Notes under the pieces: model-generated | What the model saw: the letters and a program-made list of their open reading frames with translations, nothing else | Database searches by the model: none | Told to the model about the DNA's origin: nothing | Program-made: the position numbers and the translations under genes | In this document: positions 1 to 12,282 of the stretch, in pieces | Layout: each line of letters begins with the position of its first letter | How positions within the stretch are numbered: the first letter of the stretch is position 1 | NCBI GenBank assembly: GCA_028622995.1 | Contig: JAJQJQ010000012.1 | Span: forward strand, 4,588,001-4,652,000 | From: Panagrolaimus kolymaensis | Lineage: Eukaryota; Nematoda; Chromadorea; Rhabditida; Panagrolaimidae | Reading direction: 5' to 3' | DNA length: 64,000 nucleotides

Positions 1-1
1 G

Positions 2-274
2 CGTAATGGCGTGCTTGTTCGACACAGAGATGAAGCATATACTCCAACTGATCCATGCTGGGTACGAACATTTCCATCAAGCAGTGATGGAGGACGTGCA
101 GTGAATTCATTTTGTTGCACAAAATTTTCACAACAAAGTGAAATTCAAAAAACTATTCGAGAACCATTATTTCCAAAAATACAACATTTTGGAGTTCAAA
201 AAGAACGCTTACGAAAAGTTAATCGTGGAACAAAAAAAGTTGTGAAAAGACGAATTATTCATAATCGATTTTGA
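2..274 (+). CDS. C-terminal exon of an unidentified protein (5' truncated by window edge)
   Basis: The frame is open from base 2 to a TGA at 272-274 and gives about 90 residues. No convincing ATG or splice acceptor precedes it, so I read it as the last exon of a gene entering from the left. The middle has a Cys-Cys pair, and the last 30 residues are rich in Lys and Arg. I recognise no domain. A chance open frame is possible but less likely, because codon use is less AT-extreme than in the DNA just downstream. Confidence 0.4.
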   Translation, partial: RNGVLVRHRDEAYTPTDPCWVRTFPSSSDGGRAVNSFCCTKFSQQSEIQKTIREPLFPKIQHFGVQKERLRKVNRGTKKVVKRRIIHNRF

Positions 275-1034
275 GAGAGAACTATGTTGAACAAAAAAAA
301 TTGTAAAAAATGAATAAAAGTGTTAAAAAAAATCGCTAAAAAACCCATAAAAAGGCAGTTTCTAAATTGTCTGGAAGCAAAAAATTAAAAAATTAAAAGA
401 TTATAAAATTTTGCTCTAATATTTCCTATTCCTTTTTTCTAATTAGAAGTTCTCCATTAAACTATTTTGAAGAGAGGAGAGAGAGAAAAAAAAATTTGAA
501 AAATATTTTTAAACATAGTAAACATTGGTCATCGTTTCCAAACTCAATGAGGATAGCATTCTTGTAACAAATGTTGTGCAAAGTATCACAAACTAACTCA
601 TCCACTTAAATTTGCGCAAAATGATTTGGTTATTGCTACCTTCTTTTTCTCTTCCTTTCGTTAAGCAATTTCGTGCAAACAAGGACTAGCTTAAACTTAA
701 AGAAAGAAAAATCTTATTAACCTTTGTTTGTAAAACAGCAACGATGATAAGTCTGAGCTATTGCTGATTCAACCTCTACTAGTTTTTTGTTGAATAAACG
801 CTTCAAAAAATTCCATTTCATTAACGTTTGTGCTATCATTATTCCCACACATTGCTAATTTAATTTTATTTGTTTTCTGGAGTTTTTTTGTTGTTGTTGA
901 AAGACAAATATTGCGTTGGAGGCGATAGCGGCCTGAGAAAAAAGTAGTCAACTTTTATTTCAACATCAAATAATTTTTTTTTCATATATTTGTTTGAGCG
1001 CCATTTCCATAAAATTATATTTTAAGTTAAATGC
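275..1034. other. Intergenic, AT-rich
   Basis: This stretch separates the partial gene from the innexin. I see no coding exon or RNA gene. A TTTTAAG at about 1020-1025, just before the innexin start codons, could be a spliced-leader acceptor. Confidence 0.5.
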
Positions 1035-2816
1035 TTGATTCAAAAAATAAGAATGAATTTATTAGAATCAGGCTTCAAACAGATAAAACCACGAGACGAC
1101 GACACATTATTCGATCGAGTAAATTATTATTATTCCACGATTATTATTATTATTGCTGCATTAACTTTAACTGCAAAACAATATGTTGGTCAACCATTGG
1201 AATGTTTTGTGCCAAGAGAAGTTAGTATATTTCTTGTTATATTTTTTTGAAACTGCTGTAAAATTGTATATTTTAGTTTTCAGATGCTTGGGAACAATAC
1301 GCAGAAAATTATTGCTTTGTTTATAATACATATTGGGTTCAACCTCACGAAGATATACCAGAAAATTTAGGAGAAAGGTAACAAAAAAATATTTAACCAC
1401 AGGCTAAAACCCTTACCAAAAAATTTGCTGCAAAAATTTTCGAAAGACTCTTACCTAATTCCTCAACTTTTTTTTCATAAACTTTTTTCCATTATGACGT
1501 TTGCTATATTTTTTCAGGGAAGGAAAACAATTAGTTTATTATCAATGGGTTCCATTTTTAATGATCCTTGAAGCTGGATTTTTTTATTTACCTGTAATAT
1601 TTTGGGGTCAACTGAATACTAAATCGGGTTTAAATATTTCAAATATGGTTAAAATAGTTCAAAAAGCTGATTCAACAGAAAATGCAGAACGTGAAAAAGC
1701 TGTTGAAGCAATATGTAAATATATTGAAGATAGTGTAAAATTGCAAAAAGTGAGAAGAGAAGGTTCTTCATACACTGATAAACATCTAACCATGGGTTTG
1801 CTTCATGGAAGTTATTTAGCAAAGTAGGGAGCTTAAAATAAATGCAAGAGTTGTTAAAAATAAAAAAAAATTTTAGTGTATATATTTTAACTAAGCTTTT
1901 ATATCTTTTTAACGTTATTGGACAATTTGTTATGATGAATCAATTTTTGGGACAAAATAATTATTTATGGGGAGCAAATATTTTATATGATATTCGAACT
2001 GGAAGAGATTGGGAATTAAGTGGAAATTTTCCTAGAATAACAATGTGCGATTTTACGGTAAATTTCAATAGCAAAAATGAAGAAATTAGAGACACATTTA
2101 TTTATTTTTAGGTCCGAACAATGGGCAATGTTCAAAGATATTCAATTCAATGCGTTTTAGTTTTAAATATGTTTAATGAAAAAGTTTTTTTATTTTTGTA
2201 TTTATGGTTTGTTATGGTTTTTATTTTAACTTTTGCTGATATGATTCGTTGGGCATATATGACTAAATTATCTACTAGCCGAACAGCATATATAACTCGG
2301 TAAGGTTTTTATCGAAAAAAATTGCAGGAATAAATTATTTCTTATTCATAAAATTCCAGATATATTAAATGCAACAAAGATGAAGTACTGCTTTTTCAAG
2401 AATTTTGTAACAAAATTATTAATGCTGATGGCGTAATAGTTTTAAAACTAATTAGTGGACATAGTAATGAATTATTTGCGCAAGAGATTTTAATAGCTTT
2501 ATGGAAAAAATTCAAGTAAGCTTTATTCGCATTTTTACTTACCTCAAGAATGTGGCTTTTAAGAATAGAGGTGACTCTCCATCATATAGTCATTTCAAAT
2601 CCTGGTAATGGCATTTCTTTTGATAGTATGGGAAGTCCAAGACCCATGAATTTATTACAACGAACTCTAAGCGTGATGGGAACTCATGTTAACATACCTG
2701 TAGCTGATCCAAATCAAATGGGAAGAAAGCGTCAAGAAGAAAGCACGGCCTCGACTCCAATCTTTAATATTGAAGATGTGGATGCCGGAGTTGAATCTCC
2801 ATTGCTTCGAGTTTAA
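1035..2816 (+). CDS. Innexin (gap-junction channel subunit)
   Basis: Seven exons: 1035-1220, 1277-1377, 1518-1823, 1877-2057, 2112-2299, 2360-2515, 2564-2816; about 456 aa, and all phases agree. Innexins are four-TM subunits of invertebrate gap junctions and hemichannels. Hallmarks visible: the N-terminal YYYST block before TM1, AKQYVG (about 47-52), two loop-1 cysteines (about 57 and 75, the latter in AENYCF), the TM2 hallmark YYQWVPF (about 103-109) and a second loop with MCDF and QCVLV cysteines. The start may instead be the in-frame ATG at 1053, which gives an N-terminus closer to family length; an ATG at 1031 is out of frame. The final acceptor could also lie at 2547-2548, adding five residues. 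The last residues (LLRV) could form a PDZ-binding end, which is inference. Which innexin paralog it is cannot be told. Confidence 0.93.
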
Positions 2817-2936
2817 AAAAAATTTGCTTATTAAAGTTTTTATTTTTTGTAAATAAAAATGATGGTGGTAATGTAAAAATATTTTACGATAAAAATTAAT
2901 TTTATTTTTACAAAACAAAGTTATAGTTTAGAAATT

Positions 2937-3939
2937 TTAAACATAGCAAGATTGAGGAATCTTGGTTGTTGTTGTTCTTCTTGTCGTAGTCGTTGTAGTT
3001 GGTTTGGGAGTTATCATCCGTGTGGTGGGCTTTGGTGTAGTTTTTATAGTCGTAGGCTTTGTTGTTGGTTTTGGTGTAGTTTTTATAGTCGTAGGCTTTG
3101 TTGTCGGTTTTGGTGTAGTTTTTATAGTCGTAGGCTTTGTTGTTGGTTTTGGAGTGGTTTTCTTTGTTGTCGGTTTGGTAGTTGGCTTTGCTGTCGGTTT
3201 AGGCGTCGCCTTTGTTGTCTTGGGTGTTGGTTTAGGTGTTGGAGGCTTAGTAGGATCTGCACGTACAATCACCGTTGCAGCCATTTTACAAAGCAACCGT
3301 TCAATTCGAAATGGTTGAAAATCTGCCCATGCATCGCGACTTGCAATAGCAATCTTTTCAAAAGGGTTATTATATAAATCGCCGCCATTAGGTTCATCCT
3401 TTGGAATTCCACCATTTTTACGAAATCTTTGATAATCGTATGGTGTTCCATCACGATTTCTCCAATTGGTTCGACTCCATGGAACAGTTGAAGGAATAAA
3501 AACTCCAATACCTACACTGCCTTTAGTTTGTTGTAAAAGATCTCCTTTAACTGAAAATAATTGACACAGAGATTTGAAGTTTAGACAAGGAGAAACGTAC
3601 ACATAAAATCTTGTTCACCATTACAATGTATACTTGCAGGCATAGCTCCATTAGCTAAATGGGCACAATAATTTTGTTCAACCATAAAAACTCTCTTAAA
3701 TTTATTTTTGATATTTTAAAGCACAAATCAAAAAAAAAACATACGCTTGCATCTGGAACCGGAATAGCTCGATAACAAAAATGTTTGCCACAATTATTAC
3801 CATAAACCCAACCAGGTAAACATTTATAAGAATATTGAACAGCATCGGATGGAATTATGGTAACTAAAAAAAGGAGGATGGCCACCGTCGCCACCTTCCA
3901 TTGTAACATTCTGACGATAAAAATGAAAAAACTCTTCAT
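2937..3939 (-). CDS. Secreted C-type lectin-domain protein with Thr/Pro/Lys-rich tail
   Basis: Three exons on the minus strand: 3939-3745, 3694-3601, 3550-2937; about 300 aa. An N-terminal signal peptide is followed by a C-type lectin-like domain. Visible lectin hallmarks are a first Cys followed by GW, then CYR, the YCA-LANGA block, a later Glu in the NGEQDF segment, a W-RNRDGTPYDY stretch and a terminal Cys (LLCKM). The C-terminal 90 or so residues are a Thr/Pro/Lys low-complexity region, likely O-glycosylated as in mucin-like stalks. Canonical EPN/QPD and WND sugar-binding motifs are only partly visible (an EPN occurs), so carbohydrate binding is uncertain. The start could be the second Met (3909), which gives a more compact signal peptide. 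Nematode secreted lectins are often linked to cuticle or immune roles, but that is family knowledge only. Confidence 0.85.
3040..3156. repeat. 39-bp tandem repeat (3 copies) inside the lectin tail
   Basis: Three near-identical 39-bp units start at 3040, 3079 and 3118. Each encodes 13 residues of the Thr/Pro/Lys-rich lectin tail. A divergent fourth unit follows at about 3157. The copies are nearly identical in DNA, which suggests recent slippage. Confidence 0.85.
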
Positions 3940-4953
3940 TTTCTTTGTTTGGTGCCGCGCTTGCAATCATATTTTATTATTTTGTGAAACAAAATTTTTT
4001 TTAATGGCCATTAATGCTTTAAAAATCATGTGGAAATCGTGTCACGTAAATTATTAAATAAAATTTGCAGAGACGTTTTTACAATCCAAAAAATTGGAAA
4101 ATTTAATTAATATTAGCCCCATTTTATAGGAAACCATAGTTGCTGTAGTAATTTAGATACAATGAAAAACAAAAATAATAGAGCCATATGTTGCTCAAAT
4201 GTGACAACTCGATACATTGCAATTTGTAAATGCTTTTTCATTTTTTCTTTCAAAAACGTTTCGTAAAAAATTCAGCATTGTTTCACATATCAAAAATTAA
4301 TTATTTTTTCGGCTTTTCTTTGTTTGGAATTTTTCTAAATTTTCATTTATTCTTTATTTTTAATAGTATTTTCGTTTCTAGCTGTAAGGCTTTTTCCAAC
4401 ACATTTAATCTCTTGAACTTATAACTTTGAATAAAAAAACATTTGTTTAAAAGAATGCAATATTACTTCTTCTTTTTTGACAAGAATGGATTATAAATCT
4501 GGTGGCAACATTTTTTAAATGTTCAAAAAATTTATGATGGAAGTAAAAAATCTGACATTTATAAAATTTAAAATTCAGCGTGTTAAACTAACTTCAAATT
4601 TTTGTTATTTTTTATTTAAGACATAAAGCAAACATGATGTGAATAAAAATGAAGCATTGTCCTTTAAGCTTTGAAGTTCATTCACGTCTTCTTTTCCCTA
4701 ATTTTCTTGTCATATTCTATTCAATTCAACTTGATGAAAACACATACATACATAAAAACAAGTTGTAAAAGAATTTATAAAACCTCTGTTTTGTTAAACT
4801 TAAAAAAAGTTCAAAAATAAATCAAGTACAAGCCAGTCTAAGCACTTCGTAGGCTTCCCGTTAAAAAAATAATAATATAAAAGTGTTAGAGCTTACAAGC
4901 ATTTTTCTGCTTTCAAAAAGTTGGCCATCGTTTATGACAAGAGCAAAAAAATA
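3940..4953. other. Intergenic between divergent genes
   Basis: About 1 kb separates the lectin (-) from the secreted protein (+). It should hold both promoters. I see no exon, RNA gene or repeat. Confidence 0.5.
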
Positions 4954-5670
4954 ATGATGAAAGTTTTATTTTTTCTTTTAATTTCCTTTGCTTCGATTTG
5001 CTTCTCCAATAGCGCAATTTTACGATTTAAACGTGAAATCAATGCTCAATTATTTTCTGATCAAGATGCTAAGTAAGTTTTTGATGAACCAAATCTTTAA
5101 ACTTACAAAATATTAAAGTTTTTAGAACCATTTTTGATCCCATTAAATGCCTTCAAGAATGTACCCGAAGTAATTCAAATAGTCCATTATCTAATCGAAC
5201 CATAGCAAATACATGTGACACAAATTATTTATTTAGTTTAATCTTTCATACTGTTGATGCTGAAATACTTCAAAGTATTATTAATCAACCTCCATTGGAA
5301 CAATGCGTACCACAATGTGTAAGTTTTATTTGTTATAACGTTGCTTTTTTAAAGCATAAAAAAATTAAAGGATCCAAATCACGATAACATTATTGGAGAT
5401 TTAATTCCCGCATTAAAATCTATGGTTGAATCAGCTTGTTCAAACGATACTAATTGCGTCTCGGAAGCTGAATATCCTGATCCAACTGATGTTCCCGCTG
5501 CTTTAATTCCATGTAAAACAGCAATATCATGGGGACCAATTTTTGCAAAAGAGTGTCCATTAGTTGATACAAAACAAAGCAAAGCTTTCGAAATTTTAGA
5601 TAATACCTTTTTAACTTTTTATAATAAAGTTGCTTATGTTTCAACTGATAAATGTGCCTTGACTCATTGA
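4954..5670 (+). CDS. Small secreted Cys-containing protein, family not recognised
   Basis: Three exons: 4954-5072, 5126-5318, 5371-5670; about 203 aa. All three have standard GTAAGT donors, and the phases agree. Two Met codons open the frame (4954 and 4957), followed by a clear signal peptide. A KR pair near residue 26 could be a processing site. The mature region has about nine cysteines, several in short-spaced pairs (C-x3-C, C-x3-C), consistent with a disulfide-bonded extracellular protein. I do not recognise the family. A polyadenylation-type AATAAAG lies shortly after the stop. Confidence 0.75.
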
Positions 5671-5799
5671 GAACAAAAGAGAAGAATATTTAATTTGTAA
5701 TTTCAGTATTTTTATTAGTTATCGTATTGTAAAATAAAGATAACGTGAAGAAATTTAACTTTTTTTAAACATGTTTTAGTTTGCAAAAACAAAAACTAT

Positions 5800-7161
5800 C
5801 TAAGTCCAATATGGTTTAGAATCACGAGGGCTACGATTAAAATTTTCAATATAAATTTTAAAACTTCTATTATCTGGCAAATAAGAACTTTGCAATTTCA
5901 TTAAATTTCCTTCTTCCACCGTAAGCTTAAAACCAGGAATAATATCTTTGATTCTATGTGCAAAATATTTCTAAAAAATAACAATCAACTATGAAACGAA
6001 ATTGTAGAAGAAAGAAAAAAACATACAAAATCAACTTTTTTGGCGCATTTCATTTGCCATTGAATATTCACCATCGATGTATTAGTTGCCTTCAACAAAT
6101 GCTCATTCCATTGCTGAATATGAGGTTGAAGACTATGTAAAGTCGAAATGCCATAAACATTTCTAACTTCATCAAATGATATCTTTAAATCCGACAAATT
6201 CGGGTAAGTGGCAGATATTCTTTGCAACAAATTATCCAATTGATTAAACGAATCTTTAACACCAGTAAATTCAATATCAAGCTTTTCCACGAAGGTTGAT
6301 ATGCCACTGAAAAAAATAATTTTATTTTTAGGTTTATATTCCTATTCTTTGCAGCTAAGAGTTTTTTTTATGTAAGAATGGAAAAGCAAAAAACTAACTT
6401 CGTCATTCCAAAAAATTGAAGGATATCAACATCATCACATTCGTAAAATCTCAGAATGAGATGTTTAGTTTTGTAAAAATTTTGCTTTAAATAATCATCT
6501 CTTCTCAAACGTTCATTAGCAAAGCATTCAACTATCATTGTTTCCAGATTTAAATCAAGGGGATTAACGTTCCAAGCAATTGGCATTCCAGAAAATAAAA
6601 TTTTCATTGAATTAGAGCAACATTCAATGACGCGTTTGAAATGGTCGGTTGGAAAATATCCATCTTCCAAAGAAAGTCGTTTTAGTTCTGAAGAAAGGAA
6701 AATATTGAAAATTATGCTTATTTGTAGTTTAAGAAGCTTACTTTTGGATTCACAAATGGAATTAATAAGCGGCTCATATTCTTTAGGAACTTCATCAAGT
6801 CTTAAATGCTCAATATTGCTTCCAATGCATTCCATTATTCGCTGAATATAAAATTTATCAGAATGAAAGTACGCTTCATTTCCCTGAAACTTTGCTTTAC
6901 ATTAACCTTCACAAAGTCATATTTCAAAGACAGTGACCACCTTACCAAATCTGCGAAATAACCCGAAAAGTTTATATAAACATATTTTGCTGAACATAAA
7001 ACATTTTCAAATGCATTCCAACCTTCTCTTCCCGATAAAGCAAAACGATAAATAACTTGAGGATTACACTTTTTATCAGTTAAAATTTTACGACATATTG
7101 AAATATAAAAATCAGAGATGAGTCTGTTATTCTTACGCATTTGTTTAACAAAAGCAAGCAT
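5800..7161 (-). CDS. F-box/LRR-like nematode protein (paralog of the next gene)
   Basis: Five minus-strand exons: 7161-6946, 6883-6742, 6687-6399, 6306-6027, 5970-5800; about 365 aa, all phases consistent. It has no signal peptide or TM. The body shows repeated leucine-spaced segments such as IEHLRLDEV, LKRLSLEDG, NLETMIVEC and LSDLKISF, as in LRR-like scaffolds of nematode F-box proteins. The N-terminal 70 residues may be a degenerate F-box, but I cannot demonstrate this. Order, exon pattern and the C-terminal segment resemble the gene at 7623-9339, so the two are probably tandem duplicates. A substrate-adaptor role in ubiquitin ligases would follow only if the F-box is real. Confidence 0.75.
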
Positions 7162-7622
7162 GGAAAATTGTTTTTAAAACAAAAATCATAGCTTTAAAGA
7201 TGTAAATTTCAAAATACGCATTTTGTATAATGAAAACAATGTTTCAAAGTACAAATTTTGTTGTTAGAATAATAAATAAGTTGGGAAAGATATGCATTGA
7301 AAAACTTTGCAAACATAATCCAAAAGTGATGGGAGGATATGGTATCCGTGGAGAAACAAATCAAACCCGATTACAAACTCAAATATGTAACTTGATTTTC
7401 ATTAAAGGAAGCATAAAGACAAATGACTCATTTTGTAAACAACTGCTTTTAAAGTTGTTGAAAATGTTTGTTCGTTCCATCTTCATTTTCTTAATTCAAT
7501 TCAAATGTTACACAATTACAAATAAAGTACAGTACAAGTTTTATTTTTTCATACACGTTTCATAATACATATAATATTTACAGTGAGTTGATTACGAAGT
7601 TAGTTGATTCTTTTTACAAATA
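7162..7622. other. Intergenic
   Basis: This is the 5' flank of the previous minus gene and the 3' flank of the next. A plus-strand open frame at 7230-7565 is lysine- and phenylalanine-rich, has no splice or family support, and I treat it as chance. Confidence 0.5.
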
Positions 7623-9339
7623 TTAAGCCAGATCAGCATCCATATCTTCAAGATCAGTGACATCGATTGGTGGAGAAGTTTCTTTAAAAGTACATTTGAA
7701 AGTAAATTCTAATCCAGGATGAATAGTGAACGTTTTGCGTATTTCTTTTTCGCCAGAGTCAAATATCATTTTATCATTACGAGTACCACAAAATCCATCG
7801 AAGGCCTATAAAAATGAAGTTAAAAAAAGTAAGAATCAAAAAAAAGAAATATAACTTACCGCTTTAAATTGGGTAAATCGACAAACTGCATTAATTTGAA
7901 AATATCCTCTAACATTGGAAGATATCTTTTTGAACGTTGATGGATTTAAGTTGCAAATTTCTTCTTCAATATTAAACCATTGTTTGATATCTATGTAACA
8001 TCGAATTTGTAAAATTGAAAGTTTCAAACATTTTGAAATGACACAAAAAAGATGATCGAGATATTTGATATTGAAGCTATGTTTTGAAACGCATCTAATC
8101 AATAGGATTTGAACAGAAGCCAGCGAGTAACTGAAAATATTAAATTTAAATAAATATAGTAACTTCTTAAACAAACCTTCCATTTTCAGATGGTAATCCC
8201 AGTTCGAAATGTTGGAGATAGAGACGCTGGCATGAAGCCGGAATCATTGAAAGCTCCTAAAAACGATAATTTCAGCAAATACTTATCAACCAAAGGTGTC
8301 AAGTGAGAAACAACAAAACTTACAGCAAGGTTTACAGGGAACATTACATAGATATATTGACAGTTAGTCAACTTCTTCAAATAATGGTGGTAATAATCTT
8401 CATTTTCATCAAGCGGTCGACAAAGAGTTATTTCCTTCAAATCTAAAAAATGATGCAAAGTTTAAAAAATGAGAAAATAACAGTTAACTTACTATCGTTG
8501 AAAAGTATTGAAATATCAAAGCCATTAACTATTGGCATGAACGACTTAATATGTAGTTTTTCAATCAAGACAAGCTGCAAAAGAGATTCCAACCATGAAA
8601 AATTGTATGGAAAGTAGCGAATTAATTCATCCTAAAAACATAATAAAGAATTATTAAAATCAAATGTTAGAAAAGTGAAACTTACATTGCAATAAATTCC
8701 AAACAAATCCGAATATACGAATGCACGATTGCCGAAATGAGATAAAGCATAATCCTCATATTCCGATCCATTTGACATAAATTCTTTCAAATAATTACAA
8801 TCTTCAATAGTGCTTTCCCACACCTTTAATCTTTCTATAAATTCTATGCGTTCTTTAAAAGAAATGGCAATATCAGGATCAAATTCACTTTCAGCAGAGT
8901 AAAGGGAAATAGTTTCAGTGTCTTCATTAAGCAGAGAACCAAAGGGAGAAACAGAGTCACCACCATATACACATTTGTCGGAGTTAGAAGAAAAAACGAC
9001 AGAATTATTATCATCAATTCCGCTTTCAGTAACACCACGTCCAGAATTTGTTGATGCAGTTGTTGTGGGAGAGTTTCCATCGCTTTCTTGTGTAAGACCA
9101 TTTGAATCAGCTTCAGCAGAATATGAGGCAGATGAATCCTTGATACGTTCTATTCCATCACTGATTGAACGGCTACCATTAGAATCATCATCATGTAAAA
9201 TACAACCAGTGATATCCCCATCAGGAACTGTTGAAAGTGAGTCTTCCGATGCTTCTTCGACGTCATAATCAGTAACATTTGAATCATCCAATTTGCGAAT
9301 GGCATCACGATGACTACCATGATTTCTACGGAATGTCAT
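7623..9339 (-). CDS. F-box/LRR-like nematode protein with acidic Ser-rich N-terminus
   Basis: Six minus-strand exons: 9339-8686, 8631-8493, 8442-8324, 8256-8177, 8130-7860, 7805-7623; about 481 aa. Start: the open frame extends upstream, but a CTTCTCCAG acceptor lies 10 bases before the ATG at 9339, so I take this as the spliced-leader site. Residues 1-150 or so are low-complexity, rich in Ser, Asp, Glu and Asn. The remainder has leucine-spaced segments (LIEKLHIKSF, LKEITLCRPL, LQHFELGLP) like the neighbour at 5800-7161. The C-terminus is acidic. It is probably a tandem paralog that gained a disordered N-terminus. Function is not established. Confidence 0.75.
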
Positions 9340-10288
9340 TTTCCAACACTGGAGAAGATATAAAATTAGTCGTCCCATTAGAATTGTTGCCACCAGCAAA
9401 TATAAAACGAAATCAGACAAAATGATGAAGATAGCGAAAAAATAATGTTTGAGTTTCATGAAAGAGCGTTTCTTACAAATTTCGATTGCCAAAAATTCAT
9501 TCTTTTTTGTTTTCGCATCAAGATAATTTCTCTCTCTCGCTTACCTCACTTTCGGGGAAGCATTTTTTTTTATTGTTGGAAAAAGCTGGCAAAAACTTTC
9601 ACAAACGTCCATCAAATTGTTCAACATACAAGAGAAAAATTAATTTGAATCAAAATTTAACGATTTTTAGTTTTTTTACTTGATGTTAATCATCGTTGTT
9701 TACTGTTTTAAAAAAATGTTTGACTTTTTTGAAAAAATGGTAAGAACAAAAAGTTTTATAAGAAATTCTTCACGAATAAAGCAATTTTTCAATAAAAAGT
9801 ATAAACACATTACTAACTTATTATTCTTACAAGATGTAACAACATGTTCGATTTAAAAAAATTAATTCTTAATTTTTAAAATCGAGATCATCTTCTTATA
9901 GTAAAACTTAATTAATTTAAAAGACCAATTTGCTTGATAGTTGAGGGTTTATCTATTATTGTAATTCATCCATAATCAATTGATTGAAACGTTGGTTAAT
10001 AACATTTTAATCCAGACATTGCCGCCATAATTGTTATTTATTTTTGAGCTTTAATTAATCTCATTCATCCCTCTTTATACATACATGAGTTATTTTTATT
10101 TTTAAACTTGATCTCTGAAAAAAATGGAAATGGATTGATTGATCGCAAAAATTTTTGGAGGCGGACTAATCCATTGTTTTAAAATGTAAAAGGACGAAAT
10201 CAAAGCCCCATTTTTTTTTAACATAAAGGTTATTATTTTTTTTATATCAAAGTGTCACTTTTTTGTTGTTGCAAAGTATCCATTCAAA
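9340..10288. other. Intergenic between divergent genes
   Basis: About 950 bases of AT-rich DNA lie between the minus-strand LRR-like gene and the plus-strand secreted protein. I see no exon or RNA gene. Upstream extension of the minus frame (to about 9492) is hydrophobic and lies 5' of the proposed acceptor. Confidence 0.5.
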
Positions 10289-10988
10289 ATGAGAATACTC
10301 AAATTTTTATGCGTCTTGGTTTTATTTTTCCAAGTTTATGGAGGCTATGATTTTCCTATAAAAACTAAAATTATTAATAAATTTATAAGCATGGTTAGCG
10401 CTTATTTGACCGTTGATCAATATACTCAAGTAAGGATTTTCGAATAAAATACAAAGTTTTGTAATTTCATTAAAAAGGATTTAGCTTATCAATGATCTTG
10501 AGCCAATACTTACACCAAATACAACGATGGATGAGCTTAAAAGCGGTAAGGGCATCAATTTTTTAAATCCATCGATAATTCTTTAAATTATTACAGCAAT
10601 AATAAAAGCTGGAATGAATGCATTAACGACGGGACAAAAGTTTACGGTTGCTGGAATTGCAGCTAAATTTGTATCCAAATATGGTGGTTATGAAGACGCA
10701 TTAAATGTTTTAGGCACAGTTATGGCAAATAATTTACAACCTTTTGCTGATCAATTAACTGTCATGTATCTTAAATATCAAGACCGCGGCAAAACTACTG
10801 AACGCATTTTTCAACGGGGTTATAAAATGGGTGATATGTTTATGACTGAAAAACGTGTACATACTATTTATTGCCGGCTTGAAACTGGTTTCAATGATTT
10901 TAATACAACCATGTGGCCTTATATTAAAGAATCGTTTTCTAAAATCATCCTTTTTAATTATTTGGATGGATTGGGTGCTTGCTCTTAA
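10289..10988 (+). CDS. Small secreted, mostly helical protein, family not recognised
   Basis: Three exons: 10289-10429, 10485-10545, 10597-10988; about 197 aa. An N-terminal signal peptide ends near residue 18. The mature chain is predicted helical by composition, with amphipathic stretches and only two cysteines near the end. The middle exon is only 61 nt. Its acceptor is TTTAG at 10483-10484, because the more upstream AG reads into a stop. It is reminiscent in size and style of nematode secreted helical proteins, but I cannot match it to SXP/RAL-2 or FAR families by motif. Confidence 0.72.
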
Positions 10989-11154
10989 TTGTTTTTTAAA
11001 ATAAAATTGTTAATAACCTCGTGTACAAAATAATTCTTTTGTGATTTTTATATAAACTAAAATGAGTAATAAAAAAAGGAGAAAAGTAATAAATAAAATT
11101 CTCGAAATAAAGCAAAGTAAGTTACAGAGCAAAAAATACCATAATGATTTATTA

Positions 11155-12282
11155 TTATTTATTATCAAAGCCCGATAGCTTCAACATACGACCGCCACTT
11201 GATTGAGATTCGGTTTTAGTTTCTTTGACTTCAGCTTTTGGCTGCTTTCCTTTCTTTGGTCCAGGCTTCTAAAATAGGAATTGTTGGTAACTATCAAGAG
11301 ATAATCAGCACAATGACAACAAACCTTTCTCTTAACCAACTTCTTTTTGCCAACGGGCTTTTTTGGTGCAACTTTTACTGGGATTTTAATAGGTAAAATT
11401 TCATCACCAAACAATCCTTTACTCGATTTTGGTACAGCTGTTGGATCTTCACCTCGAGCTATGGCTTCTTCTTCTCGATCAATTTGTTTACGAATTCGAC
11501 CAGCTCGAGCATTCAAAGCTCTCAAATGGCCTTGAATTCGTTTGGCTTCCATTTGTAAAACTCTGAAGCTATTTTCAATTGCTTCCACAACTAAAAAAGA
11601 ACGTATATATAAAATGGAAATTCTAATATGAATGATTCTAACCATAACGTTGTTCACCCAAAGGTCGCATAGCTATATCATGTTCGAATGGTCGAACATC
11701 TTCAAATGGAACAGGGATATCAGCTTTAGAGAAAAATAATTCATCTTCCATATAATTATAATCACGACTGTCGATAGTCATACTTGGTTTATTATTTTCT
11801 TTAACATATTTGGTTGCTGCGGTTGCGAGTGTAGCTGCCTTTTTGGGAATTCGCTTTTTAATTTGAGATGTAGGGATTACAACTCTTGTATGCTTTGGAA
11901 TAAATTCTGATGTTGAAGGAGCTAAAAAATAATTAATAAATTTATTGTAATTATTATATCAAGAAAGCTTACCTGAATTATTATGCAACTGGCTTCCATT
12001 GACTAAACTTTGTCCATTACCAACGTTTGCGGTGCCTGGGATGATTCCATCTTCATTATCAGAAGTTCCCAAAATATCAATTTCTTCTTCATTATCTTGT
12101 TGTAAATTTATCTCAACAACCGATGGCTGTTCTTTTTCAATAAATGGTTCGGCATTAACATCATCATCAATTATTATTTCATCGGGTTGTTCAACCTCCG
12201 CAACATTTACTACTTCTTCAACCTCTTTATCTTTTTCAAATAATTCCATAACGATATCATCATCAACCGCGAGATTAGACAT
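11155..12282 (-). CDS. Probable nuclear protein: acidic N-terminus, coiled-coil, Lys-rich C-terminus
   Basis: Four minus-strand exons: 12282-11973, 11921-11643, 11590-11325, 11268-11155; about 322 aa. A TTGTACAG just before the ATG looks like a spliced-leader acceptor. Residues 1-100 are strongly acidic (runs of DDD and EEE). Residues 105-130 are basic. A central region around FEHDIAMRPLGEQRYG leads into a probable coiled coil (about 198-245). The C-terminus is basic, with KKPVGKKK and GPKKGKQPK tracts that could act as nuclear localisation signals. This layout suggests a chromatin or transcription-complex subunit. I could not assign a family, so the function is inference only. Confidence 0.75.

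Noticed and set aside
2952..3377. Plus-strand Val/Gly- and Cys/Arg-rich frames
   Set aside because: They are antisense shadows of the Thr/Pro repeat of the lectin gene.
7230..7565. Plus-strand 111-codon open frame
   Set aside because: Low-complexity, no splice context, no domain, and it lies between two minus-strand genes.
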